Source: Hymenobacter psoromatis
Lineage (GTDB): Bacteria; Bacteroidota; Bacteroidia; Cytophagales; Hymenobacteraceae
Reading direction: 5' to 3'
Length of the DNA: 64,000 bases
Assembly (NCBI RefSeq): GCF_020012125.1
Contig: NZ_JAIFAG010000001.1
Span: 1,488,001-1,552,000 of the forward strand
Below are positions 1 to 8,790 of the stretch, piece by piece; position 1 is the first letter of the stretch, and each line of letters opens with the position of its first letter. The notes below the pieces were generated by a model, which was not told where the DNA came from, searched no databases, and worked only from the letters and a program-made list of their open reading frames with translations. Position numbers and translations under genes: made by a program.

Positions 1-2
1 CC

Positions 3-182
3 TTTTTATGGATATTTTTGAGCTACGTAGAGAAAAATAAGCCTAGTTTGAACCAAATGACACTCATTATCCTAATAGCGGCGGTCCTTTTAATTATGCT
101 GGCGTACTCAGGATTGAAGTTTTTAGACGTGCCAATTCGTGCTTACTTGAAGAGATATTTAAAAAAAAGCGAAAACCCCTAG
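3..182 (+). CDS. C-terminal end of a membrane protein, possibly acyltransferase-3 family (partial)
   Basis: An open frame enters from the left edge and ends at a TAG at 180-182, leaving 59 residues. They show one hydrophobic segment (TLIILIAAVLLIMLAYSG), then a basic tail with DVPIRAYLKRYLKK. A last membrane helix followed by a short basic tail, with SYVEKN ahead of it, resembles the end of acyltransferase-3 (OafA-like) proteins, but 59 residues are too few to be sure. The start and any catalytic part lie outside the window. Base composition is AT-rich, like the next two genes. Confidence 0.4.
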   Translation, partial: FLWIFLSYVEKNKPSLNQMTLIILIAAVLLIMLAYSGLKFLDVPIRAYLKRYLKKSENP

Positions 183-552
183 CTTTAAGTAATATTATGC
201 GCTACCTCAATGATTCTCATCTCTTACGCCAAAGCTTCATTGAAACTAAATTGCGGAAAGCCCTGCTGCTTGATAGCCCCTGCGCGCTCTTTATAAGCAC
301 GAAGGGCTTAGCAGCTAGCGTGCGCAAGTTATCTAGCGCTATGCTCTAGTAGGTTAACTGCATAGAAATAATTATTACATAAAGTTATTCAATTGTTGAG
401 CCTATGTAAGATTAGTATGATAGCGCGCCCGGCAAAAATGCGCACCTCCTCTCGCTAATCTGCGTATCAGATAAAAATGTCTACTACTTCTGCTCTTGCT
501 CGCGTGGCAAGCACTTCTCCTAGTTAACAACTTGCGTCAATACCTTCCTATT
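183..552. other. Intergenic stretch, no gene recognised
   Basis: These 370 bases are AT-rich and hold no convincing coding frame, tRNA or strong terminator. A weak imperfect hairpin can be drawn at about 268-315 (GCCCT against AGGGC) without a T run. The reading frame of the next gene could be extended upstream to 496, but the lipoprotein signal peptide starts at 553, so this is treated as non-coding leader. Confidence 0.5.
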
Positions 553-1455
553 ATGAACAAAAAAGCTTTTCTTCTCAGTCTGCTTGTTTCGATAATATGT
601 ATTTCATGCTCCGTTAAACTGGCTTCGCTAGCTGATGAAACTACTGAGCAAATACAGACTACATACAAAGTAACAAAAGACGTATCGTATGGCGTTGATG
701 CGGAGCAGGATATGGATATTTACCTTGCAGAAAATGTAAAGAAATTAAAAAATAAAAATTACACCATCATTTTTTTACACGGCGGGGGCTATTATATCAG
801 CGATAAGTCGCGTGAGGAACGATACATTCAGCCATATCTGAAAAAGGGGATGAATGTAGTCAACCTGAACTACCGAATTAAACGCGGGATTCCCATCGCC
901 ACGGAAGATTTAACATATGCCCTAAATTTTTTGAAAGTGCACAACGCTACGTACCACCTGAATTTAGAACGGGTAGTTCTTACTGGCTTTTCGGCCGGTG
1001 CACACATCGCCAGCATGGTGGCAGTTACGGCCAACGACCCGACTTATCCCAACAAGCTGGCCGCAGGAATTAAGATTGCCGGGGTTATCAACTTTTCCGG
1101 CCCGGTTGATGGATTAGACGTAGTAGAAAAGGTTTTTATGAGCAACGAGGTCCCCATTATGAAGGAAATTGGCTTCGCACTTTTCCCAGCAACTACCGAT
1201 TATGCACCCAAAGAATATATTCGAAAGTATGAACCGATAACTTACTTTGATAAAAATGACCCGCCATTCTTTATCTGGCACGGTGGTAAAGACGACCAGG
1301 TTCCGCCCGAAACCTTTGAGAAATTCGTGGGGCTGCTCAACGAGGATAAGAAAAAGAACGAAGTTTTTTTTCTGCCTCAAGGTCTTCATAGCCCCAATTC
1401 CAGTGAGTTAAAAGACGCTTACGTGGAGATATTTAAGTTTCTGGACAAAAAATAG
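553..1455 (+). CDS. Alpha/beta-hydrolase (esterase/lipase-like) lipoprotein
   Basis: A 300-residue secreted hydrolase, probably a carboxylesterase of the Aes/BD-FAE group; its substrate is unknown. The N-terminus is a lipoprotein signal peptide with a lipobox-like ISC ending at about Cys16, so it should be membrane-anchored. The oxyanion-hole motif HGGGYY is at residues 76-81, the nucleophile elbow GFSAGAH at 145-151 (Ser147), the acid in GGKDDQVP (Asp247 or 248), and the histidine in GLHSP (His279), so the triad looks complete. The ATG at 553 is preferred over upstream codons because it gives the clean signal peptide. It lies in AT-rich sequence unlike the GC-rich core, which hints at transfer. 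Confidence 0.85.
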   Translation: MNKKAFLLSLLVSIICISCSVKLASLADETTEQIQTTYKVTKDVSYGVDAEQDMDIYLAENVKKLKNKNYTIIFLHGGGYYISDKSREERYIQPYLKKGMNVVNLNYRIKRGIPIATEDLTYALNFLKVHNATYHLNLERVVLTGFSAGAHIASMVAVTANDPTYPNKLAAGIKIAGVINFSGPVDGLDVVEKVFMSNEVPIMKEIGFALFPATTDYAPKEYIRKYEPITYFDKNDPPFFIWHGGKDDQVPPETFEKFVGLLNEDKKKNEVFFLPQGLHSPNSSELKDAYVEIFKFLDKK

Positions 1456-1605
1456 CGTTGAGTATTACCTTGCCGTCACGCGCATCTGATGTCCGCTTGT
1501 TAAAATGCGTAATTATGAACGAGTTACTACTACTTGCCGTGTCGCACAATAGTGGTAATTTAGATGTTAGTAATGATGATAAAAAACGAAATTACCTATA
1601 TAAGT

Positions 1606-2160
1606 ATGAAAGAAAATATCAAAGAACTAAATGAGAAATTATCTACTTTAAGACCAGAATTCTACGTAAGTCTCCAACAACCCCTGGCTGAGAGTGAAAT
1701 TAATAGTTTAGAGGAAAAGTATAAAATGCAAATCCCTAGTGATTTGAGTGCACTCTACAAGTGGAAAAATGGCCAGGTATCTGATTGCTATGAGTCGTTT
1801 GTGAACAACTCAATGTTTATTCCACTAGAACAAGCGCTTGCGATAGCAGCGGAAAATACTTCGATGATTGGGTACGATTTTGAAGTTGAGAATTGGTGGA
1901 ACGAAAAATGGATACCAATTTTCCACAATGGTGGCGGTGACTATATCTGCTATGACCTAGGTGGAATCTTCACGGGACAGCAGGGACAGCTACTTGAATT
2001 TTGGCACGCTGATAATGACAGAAATATTATTGCGCCGAATCTGGAAGCATTTATTTCTAAAATAAATTACTTCTATAATACTAAGCAGAAGCAGGAATTT
2101 GATGAATATTTTCAAATTGAAAATATAGACGGTTATCCCCAAGAATTCACTGTTGAATAA
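1606..2160 (+). CDS. SMI1/KNR4 (SUKH) family protein
   Basis: A 184-residue protein of the SUKH superfamily. In bacteria such proteins often act as immunity proteins against polymorphic toxins, although many have unknown roles. Visible family features are the N-terminal helix before a PxDLxxLYxxxNG stretch (IPSDLSALYKWKNG), the Trp-rich centre (ENWWNEKWIPIF) and the following NGGGDYICYDL strand pair. No toxin gene is adjacent, so an immunity role is only an inference. The start at 1606 aligns with usual family N-termini; in-frame ATGs at 1564, 1573 and 1576 would add up to 14 residues. Composition is AT-rich like its upstream neighbour. Confidence 0.75.
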   Translation: MKENIKELNEKLSTLRPEFYVSLQQPLAESEINSLEEKYKMQIPSDLSALYKWKNGQVSDCYESFVNNSMFIPLEQALAIAAENTSMIGYDFEVENWWNEKWIPIFHNGGGDYICYDLGGIFTGQQGQLLEFWHADNDRNIIAPNLEAFISKINYFYNTKQKQEFDEYFQIENIDGYPQEFTVE

Positions 2161-2222
2161 CTTAAAAACCATATCTCCGATACTCGTTCTGCCAGAACGT
2201 CGACTTATTTATCAATGAGTAA

Positions 2223-2405
2223 GCGTGGGAGAAGCTACGAGCTATTTGGCACTATGAAGGAGTATATGTCCGTAGTCTGGAATTAATGATTCTGCAGATA
2301 ACAGAGCAGCTTGCCGCTGGCGAACTGTGGGTAACCGGGGTAAAAACCATGTTCAAATTACCCGGCGGGGATACCGGCTACGCGCTGCTGCCTGGCTCTG
2401 GCTAG
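2223..2405 (+). other. Unidentified short open frame in an otherwise gene-free gap
   Basis: Between the SUKH gene and the next terminator one frame stays open for 60 codons, from just after a TAA at 2220 to a TAG at 2403. Its translation includes KLRAIWHYEGVYVRSL and ends ALLPGSG. No family is recognised, and the first ATG would leave only about 39 residues. It may be the tail of a decayed gene or chance. The rest of 2161-2447 shows nothing recognisable. Confidence 0.2.
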
Positions 2406-2447
2406 CAGGCATTTGGTGGGCTATTGGCTACTCAGACTCCTCTGCAT

Positions 2448-2486
2448 AAAAAAGCCTCACCAGAAGCGACTTGCTTCCGGTGAGGC
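2448..2486 (-). terminator. Rho-independent terminator of the ABC-F gene
   Basis: A 14-bp stem with one mismatch (GCCTCACC...GGTGAGGC, 2454-2486) closes a 5-base loop. Read on the minus strand it is followed by TTTTTT (2448-2453). It lies 20 bases downstream of the stop codon of the leftward ABC-F gene. Confidence 0.85.
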
Positions 2487-2506
2487 CTTCCTCATTAGTT
2501 GTTTTT

Positions 2507-4414
2507 CTACATTTCGGCCAGCATTTCCCAGCGGTCGTTCTGGCGGGCCAACTCTTTTTTGACCTGCTCGAATTTCACCGTCGCGTCTTTGAGCTGCGCG
2601 GCATTTTGGTAAATCTTGGGGTCGGCCAGCTGCTTTTCGTAGGTGGCCAACTCTTTTTCCAGCTTGTCGATGCTGGCTTCCACGTCGGCTAGTTCGCGCA
2701 GGGCCTTTTTCTGGTCGGGCGAGGACGTTTTGGCGGGGGTAGCATCAGCTTTCTGTTCGGGCTTCGGCGCGGCCTTGGGGGTAGGGGCGGCGGAGCCGTT
2801 GAGCTTGGCGGCTTTGGTGCGCTCGTCCTGCCACTGCTCGTATTCGTGGTAGGTGCCGGGGTATTCCTTGAGCTGGAAATCCTCGATGTACCAGATTTTG
2901 GTGGCTACGTTCTCCACGAAGTAGCGGTCGTGGCTGATGACAATAAACGTGCCCTCGTACTGCTCCAGGGCCTGAATGAGAATGTTGACCGACTGCATAT
3001 CCAAGTGGTTGGTCGGTTCGTCAAGCAGCAGGAAGTTGGCCTCTGAAATCAGGGTTTTGGCCAGGGCCACGCGGCTTTTCTCACCACCGCTCAGCACCTT
3101 GATTTTCTTGTACACGTCGTCGCCCGTGAACAAAAACGAGCCCAGCACGCCGCGCAGCTCCATTTCGTTGCGCCGGGAGCCCGCCTCGTTCATCTCCTGA
3201 ATAATCTCGTTGTCCACGCTCAGGCTTTCGAGCTGGTGCTGGGCGTAGAAGGCCATTATGACGTTGTGGCCCAGCTGATGCTTGCCGGCGGTGGGCGCTT
3301 CGGCCCCGGCTACCAAGCGCATGAGCGTGCTCTTACCCTTGCCATTGGCCCCAATGAGCGCGATTTTATCGCCCCGCTCGATGTGCACGTTCGTATCGCG
3401 AAAAATCAGCTTCTCGCCGTACTGCTTGCCCACGTGCTCCATGCGCAGGATGTGGCGGCCGGGCTGCTGCGTGAAGTTGAACTTGAAATTTACCTTCGCC
3501 GCGTCCGGCGCTACGGCATCAATGCGGTCCAGTTTATCGAGCGCCTTGATGCGGCTCTGCGCCTGCTTGGCCTTGCTGGCGCTGGCTTTGAAGCGCTGAA
3601 TAAAACGCTCGGCCTGCTTGATGGCGGCCTGCTGGTTATCGTAAGCGCCCTGCTGAATCTCGGTGCGTAACACCTTCTCCTCCTGGTAGAAGGAGTAGTT
3701 ACCGGCGTAGGCATTGAGCTTGCCGCTGCTCACTTCCACGGTTGTGTTGGTAGTGCCATCCAGGAACTCGCGGTCGTGGCTCACGATGATGACCGCACCC
3801 TCGTAGCCGGCCAGGTAGGTTTCAATCCACTTGATGCTGGGTAGGTCCAAGTGGTTGGTGGGCTCGTCAAGGAGCAGTAGCGAGGGCTGTTGCAGCAGAA
3901 TTTTAGCCAGCATCACCCGCATCCGCCAGCCCCCCGAAAAGGTCTTGAGCGGCTTCGATAAGTCGTCGGTGCTGAAGCCCAAGCCCTCCAATATTTCCTC
4001 GGCCTTGGCCTGCATGGTGTAGCCGCCCAGCGCCTCAAAGCGCTCCTGTAAATTGGCGAGCTTATCCACCAAATCGTCGGAATAGTCGGTCTCGAATTTG
4101 ACCAGAATGTCGTCAATTTTCTTTTGCAATTCGAGCGCCTCGGCAAACGCCTGCATGGCCACATGGAGGATGCTCTCGTGGGTGTCGTAGCTCAGCAAAT
4201 CCTGGTTCAGGAAGCCTAGGCTTACCTCTTTGCTCATTGAGATGGAGCCGCCGTCAGGCTTGTATTCGCCCACCAGCAGGCGCAACAGCGTGGACTTGCC
4301 AGTGCCGTTGAGGCCCACCAACCCAATCTTATCCTTGGGCTTGATGTGCAGGCTGGCGCTGTCGTAGAGGGTGCGCGAGCCGAAATGGAAGTCGAGGTCA
4401 GAAATGGAAATCAT
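2507..4414 (-). CDS. ABC-F family ATPase (Uup/EttA-like)
   Basis: A 635-residue soluble ATPase with two ABC domains and no membrane segments, typical of ABC-F proteins that act on the ribosome in translation or resistance. The first domain has Walker A GLNGTGKST (34-42) and signature FSGGW; the second has Walker A GANGKGKST (about 353-361) and signature LSGGEKS. Each has LLLLDEPTNHLD-type Walker B and D-loop sequence. The last about 65 residues are a charged coiled coil like the Uup C-terminal domain, after a Pro/Ala-rich linker. The ATG at 4414 is chosen because the ABC fold begins at once (MISISDLDFHFG); upstream extension gives low-complexity residues over the promoter. The start lies close to the divergent regulator gene. 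Confidence 0.92.
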   Translation of the reverse strand: MISISDLDFHFGSRTLYDSASLHIKPKDKIGLVGLNGTGKSTLLRLLVGEYKPDGGSISMSKEVSLGFLNQDLLSYDTHESILHVAMQAFAEALELQKKIDDILVKFETDYSDDLVDKLANLQERFEALGGYTMQAKAEEILEGLGFSTDDLSKPLKTFSGGWRMRVMLAKILLQQPSLLLLDEPTNHLDLPSIKWIETYLAGYEGAVIIVSHDREFLDGTTNTTVEVSSGKLNAYAGNYSFYQEEKVLRTEIQQGAYDNQQAAIKQAERFIQRFKASASKAKQAQSRIKALDKLDRIDAVAPDAAKVNFKFNFTQQPGRHILRMEHVGKQYGEKLIFRDTNVHIERGDKIALIGANGKGKSTLMRLVAGAEAPTAGKHQLGHNVIMAFYAQHQLESLSVDNEIIQEMNEAGSRRNEMELRGVLGSFLFTGDDVYKKIKVLSGGEKSRVALAKTLISEANFLLLDEPTNHLDMQSVNILIQALEQYEGTFIVISHDRYFVENVATKIWYIEDFQLKEYPGTYHEYEQWQDERTKAAKLNGSAAPTPKAAPKPEQKADATPAKTSSPDQKKALRELADVEASIDKLEKELATYEKQLADPKIYQNAAQLKDATVKFEQVKKELARQNDRWEMLAEM

Positions 4415-4507
4415 GGTGTAGCCGAGTAGGGCCGCTGAACAGCGGGTGAGACGGAGTGCGGGGGGTAGGGCGAAAATCAGCCGCCGGCCCGCGCACGAGT
4501 GGCAACG

Positions 4508-4515
4508 CAAAGGTA
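4508..4515 (-). promoter_or_regulatory. Bacteroidota -7 box for the ABC-F gene
   Basis: Read on the minus strand this is TACCTTTG, an exact match to the Bacteroidota primary-sigma -7 consensus TAnnTTTG, about 93 bases before the ABC-F start. No clear -33 TTTG is seen at the expected distance, so it is a candidate only. Confidence 0.4.
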
Positions 4516-4562
4516 CGGCCGACAGGGGCGTAGCGCGAAGCGAAAGCTGCGCCTTACTCGCC

Positions 4563-4570
4563 GACCTTTG
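4563..4570 (+). promoter_or_regulatory. Possible -7 box giving a near-leaderless regulator mRNA
   Basis: GACCTTTG differs from TAnnTTTG at one position and ends only 5 bases before the ATG of the response regulator. If used, the transcript would be leaderless or nearly so. The same GACCTTTG is found before the gene at 22856. Confidence 0.3.
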
Positions 4571-4574
4571 CGCC

Positions 4575-5945
<1,371 letters not shown>

Positions 5946-5975
5946 TAAGGGGTCAATAACAACGGGTAGCTGGCC

Positions 5976-6287
5976 TTACCGACTCACGCTGTGGGCGGGT
6001 AGGTCGCCGTTGAATTCGCCGTGTTGCAGCCAGAGCTCGAAGGCGACGGCCGACAGCCGCTCGGCCATGAAGAGGCGCATGGCGTAGCCGCGGTTTTCGA
6101 GGCAATAGCGCAGAAAGCCCGGCTCGGCCTGGCTGGTAGCGAAGCCGTGCGCCTGCACCGTCGCGCGGTAGGAGGGGGGTAGGGAGGCCAGCCAGTCAAA
6201 AAAATCGGTAGCCGTGAGGGTAAAACCGGTGGTCTGGGCGTAGTACGCCTTGGCGGCGTGGGTTATTTCGGCGAGCAGGTCGGGCAT
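5976..6287 (-). CDS. Conserved-looking hypothetical protein
   Basis: A 103-residue, probably cytoplasmic and mostly helical protein without a signal peptide or membrane segment. The sequence ATDFFDWLASLPPSYR, then FLRYCLENRGYAMRLFM, looks structured and is not low-complexity, so it is probably a real gene, but no family is recognised. It converges on the response-regulator gene and its start faces the kdp promoter region. The ATG at 6287 is preferred; the upstream extension has the odd composition of non-coding sequence. Its role in potassium control, if any, is unknown. Confidence 0.55.
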   Translation of the reverse strand: MPDLLAEITHAAKAYYAQTTGFTLTATDFFDWLASLPPSYRATVQAHGFATSQAEPGFLRYCLENRGYAMRLFMAERLSAVAFELWLQHGEFNGDLPAHSVSR

Positions 6288-6390
6288 AGCGCGGGAGTAA
6301 AGCTGAAGAGGGAATTCTCCAGGTAGCAAGCCAACGCGGGGCCAACCGCCCCAAAAGGCCATTAGGCGCGTTCCCGGCGCACTTGCCGCC

Positions 6391-6406
6391 TGGCACCGGG
6401 CTAGCA
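6391..6406 (+). promoter_or_regulatory. Sigma-54 (-24/-12) promoter candidate for the kdp operon
   Basis: TGGCAC, five bases, then TAGCA: the -24 hexamer is perfect, the GG-to-GC spacing is the required 10 bases, and only one base differs from TTGC at -12. It would start transcription near 6418, about 180 bases before the first small kdp reading frame. The gene just upstream encodes a GAFTGA-containing activator. A poorer match (GGGGCC...TTGC, right spacing) lies at 6535-6550. Confidence 0.6.
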
Positions 6407-6437
6407 AAACGCACACGCAGGCTAGCGAAACGCTAGC
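6399..6437. repeat. Two 14-bp direct repeats 21 bp apart plus an inverted half-site in the kdp control region
   Basis: GGCTAGC(A/G)AAACGC occurs at 6399-6412 and 6420-6433, two helical turns apart, and the second copy forms a dyad with CGCTAGC (GCTAGCG-AAA-CGCTAGC, 6421-6437). The first copy overlaps the -12 part of the sigma-54 candidate. The arrangement looks like a protein-binding site, possibly for a repressor or the activator; no protein is assigned. Confidence 0.4.
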
Positions 6438-6597
6438 TCTCCTTAGGCTACCCACGCTGGAATACCGCCGGGTGGTAAAAATTAACTATTGACTATCAAT
6501 TTCTTAGCTAAAAAAATAATAAGAAATGCTATTCGGGGCCAAGGCTTGCCAAGTGGTGGGCAACCCCGCTTTTGGGAACGAGCCAAGCTTTCTACTA

Positions 6598-6693
6598 ATG
6601 TCGCCCGCCCTGATGATTCCCCTGCTGACTGCCGCTGGCCTGGCGGGCTTCTGGCTTTTCCGCTGGTCAGTTGACTTTTTCGACCACATTTAA
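6598..6693 (+). CDS. 31-residue membrane peptide ahead of kdpF
   Basis: ATG to TAA encodes a 31-residue peptide with one hydrophobic helix (MIPLLTAAGLAGFWLF) and an acidic-aromatic tail (VDFFDHI). It precedes kdpF by 19 bases and is in the expected transcription unit. A single-helix peptide here suggests an accessory subunit of the Kdp complex or a regulatory peptide, but no family is recognised and the call rests on position, composition and good start and stop placement. Confidence 0.45.
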   Translation: MSPALMIPLLTAAGLAGFWLFRWSVDFFDHI

Positions 6694-6712
6694 CCCTATC
6701 CCCACTGCTGCC

Positions 6713-6793
6713 ATGATGCTTGCCCTGCTGCTGCTCTCCATCGCCACGTTTGGCTACCTCGGTTACGTGCTGCTGAAACCGGAGAAATTTTAA
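6713..6793 (+). CDS. kdpF: KdpF, small subunit of the potassium-transporting ATPase
   Basis: A 26-residue peptide beginning MMLALLLLSIATFGYLGYVLL and ending KPEKF. A single transmembrane helix followed by a short KPEKF-type tail is the hallmark of KdpF, which stabilises the KdpABC complex in the inner membrane. It lies 93 bases before kdpA and would be cotranscribed with it. The second ATG (6716) could equally be the start. Confidence 0.8.
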   Translation: MMLALLLLSIATFGYLGYVLLKPEKF

Positions 6794-6886
6794 GTTGGGA
6801 CTCTAGGTATTAGCGCTTAAGTTCTATGTCGCTACTATTTAAGCTCCTAAGACCCTAATCCCTAAGGCCATTGAACCCTACTACTA

Positions 6887-8587
6887 ATGAATAAAGAACT
6901 ACTCGGCATCCTCGTCGTTTTCGGTGCGACGGTGCTGCTGGCTTTGCCGCTTGGCCGCTACCTGGCCACTATTTACCGGGGCGACAAAAGTTGGTCCGAC
7001 TTCCTGCTGCCGCTGGAGCGGCTGCTCTACCGCCTCGGCGGAGTGCGGCCCGAGCGTGAGATGACCTGGCAGCAGCACATGCTGGCGCTGCTGGCTATCA
7101 ACCTGGTATGGTTTCTCTTTGCCCTGCTGGTGCTGTGCACGCAGGGCAGCCTACCCCTCAACCCCGACCACAACCCGAGCATGACGCCCGACCTGGCGTT
7201 TAACACGGCCATCTCGTTTCTAGTAAACTGCAACCTGCAGCATTACTCGGGCGAGTCGGGCCTGTCGTACCTCTCGCAGATTGTGGTCATTATGTTTCTG
7301 CAATTCGTGTCGGCCGCTACCGGCATGGCCGCCTGCGTGGTCGTTTTCAACGCCCTGAAAGAAGGCAGCACCGAAAAGCTCGGCAATTTTTACACCTACT
7401 TCGTGCGGAGCATCACGCGGGTGCTGGTGCCAATTTCGTTCCTCGTGGCGCTGGTGCTGGTGTTCCAGGGCTCGCCCATGACTATGCAGGGCAAAGCGGC
7501 CCTCGTAACCGTGCAGGGCGACAGCACGGCCGTGAGCCGCGGCCCGGCCGCCGCCATGATTGCCATTAAAGAGCTGGGTACCAACGGGGGCGGCTTCTTC
7601 GGGGCCAACTCGGCCCATCCGCTCGAAAACCCCACCTACATTACCAATATGGTGGAGAACTTCGTGCTGGTGCTGATTCCGATAGCGTTGGTGTTTGCTT
7701 TTGGCTACTACATCCGGCGGCCCCGGCTCTCCTACATGGTGTTTGGAGTGATGACCGTCGGCTTTTTGATGCTGCTGGCCCCCACTATATACTATGAGAT
7801 GCACGGCAACCCCGCCATCGCGCACATGGGGGCCAACCAGCAGCTGGGCGCGATGGAGGGCAAGGAAATTCGCCTGGGCGCGCCGGCCTCGGCCTACTGG
7901 GGCATCACCAACACCATTATTTCGTGCGGCTCGGTCAATTCGATGCACGACTCCCACATGCCTATTTCGGGCATGTGCGAGCTGCTGGGCATGATGACTA
8001 ACGCCTTTTACGGGGGGGTAGGGGTCGGCTTTCTCAACTTCTTCGTGTTCGTCATCATCGCCGTGTTTATCTCGGGGCTGATGGTGGGGCGCACGCCCGA
8101 GTTTCTGGGCAAGAAGATTGAGGCCCGCGAGATGAAGATTGCCATCATTGTGGCCCTATTGCACCCGCTGCTGATACTGGCTGGCACGGCGCTGGCTACC
8201 CACCTCTACGCCGGCAACCCCACCGAGTACGCCGCCTGGCTGAACAACCCCGGCTACCACGGTTTCTCTGAAATGCTCTACGAGTACACCTCCTCGGCCG
8301 CCAACAACGGCTCGGGCTTCGAGGGCCTCGGCGACAACACGCCCTGGTGGAACATCTCGACCGGCGTGGTGCTGCTACTCTCGCGCTTCCTACCCATCAT
8401 CGGCCCGGTGGCCATTGCCGGCCTGCTGGCCCGCAAAAAATACATCCCTGAAAGCGCCGGCACCCTGCGCACCGACACGGGCACCTTCGGCATCATGGTC
8501 TTTTTCGTGATTTGGATTATCGCCGCGCTGGCTTTCTTCCCGGCCCTGGCGCTGGGCCCACTGGCCGAGCACTTCACGCTGTACTAG
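6887..8587 (+). CDS. kdpA: KdpA, potassium channel-like subunit of the Kdp ATPase
   Basis: A 566-residue inner-membrane protein, the usual KdpA length, with about ten transmembrane helices. It binds and conducts potassium using four pore loops, all recognisable: QHYSGESG, GTNGGGFFGANS, SCGSVNSMHDS and AANNGSGFEG. Together with KdpB, KdpC and KdpF it forms the high-affinity ATP-driven potassium uptake pump. The ATG at 6887 opens directly into the first helix. The gene is followed by an unusual 203-base spacer containing a long inverted repeat before kdpB. Confidence 0.97.
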   Translation: MNKELLGILVVFGATVLLALPLGRYLATIYRGDKSWSDFLLPLERLLYRLGGVRPEREMTWQQHMLALLAINLVWFLFALLVLCTQGSLPLNPDHNPSMTPDLAFNTAISFLVNCNLQHYSGESGLSYLSQIVVIMFLQFVSAATGMAACVVVFNALKEGSTEKLGNFYTYFVRSITRVLVPISFLVALVLVFQGSPMTMQGKAALVTVQGDSTAVSRGPAAAMIAIKELGTNGGGFFGANSAHPLENPTYITNMVENFVLVLIPIALVFAFGYYIRRPRLSYMVFGVMTVGFLMLLAPTIYYEMHGNPAIAHMGANQQLGAMEGKEIRLGAPASAYWGITNTIISCGSVNSMHDSHMPISGMCELLGMMTNAFYGGVGVGFLNFFVFVIIAVFISGLMVGRTPEFLGKKIEAREMKIAIIVALLHPLLILAGTALATHLYAGNPTEYAAWLNNPGYHGFSEMLYEYTSSAANNGSGFEGLGDNTPWWNISTGVVLLLSRFLPIIGPVAIAGLLARKKYIPESAGTLRTDTGTFGIMVFFVIWIIAALAFFPALALGPLAEHFTLY

Positions 8588-8602
8588 CGACGCGGCCGGC
8601 TT

Positions 8603-8761
8603 ACCTCACGAGACCCCTCTGGGGCCGGCCCCCTCTCCTGCGGAGAGGGGAAGCCTGACGATTACTTATTTAAAAGCTCTGCACTCTTACTGTATGCTGC
8701 GCCGCTGGGGCTCCCCCTCTCCACAGGAGAGGGGGCCGGCCCCAGAGGGGTCTCGTGAGGT
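8603..8761. repeat. Long inverted repeat between kdpA and kdpB
   Basis: Arms 8603-8640 and 8724-8761 are perfectly complementary over 38 bp (ACCTCACGAGACC... with GGGGCCGGCCCC inside), and pairing continues inward with few mismatches to about 54 bp, around a 50-base AT-richer loop. It fills the spacer between two genes that are normally almost contiguous. It looks like a non-autonomous palindromic element inserted in the operon; in RNA it would form a very stable hairpin. Confidence 0.9.
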
Positions 8762-8790
8762 GAACGCGGAGGGCGACTTCCTACCCTAAA

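Noticed and set aside
6535..6550. Second sigma-54-like site before the small kdp peptide (GGGGCC...TTGC)
   Set aside because: Spacing is right and the position is attractive, but the -24 hexamer has three mismatches; the site at 6391 is much better. Kept only as a fallback.
7220..7957. Long antisense open frame inside kdpA (also 13529-14407, 14833-15825, 23717-24937 and 43891-44751 in other genes)
   Set aside because: These are His/Arg/Gly-rich shadows caused by high GC at third codon positions. None shows a family motif, signal peptide or plausible start region, and each lies wholly within a well-supported gene.
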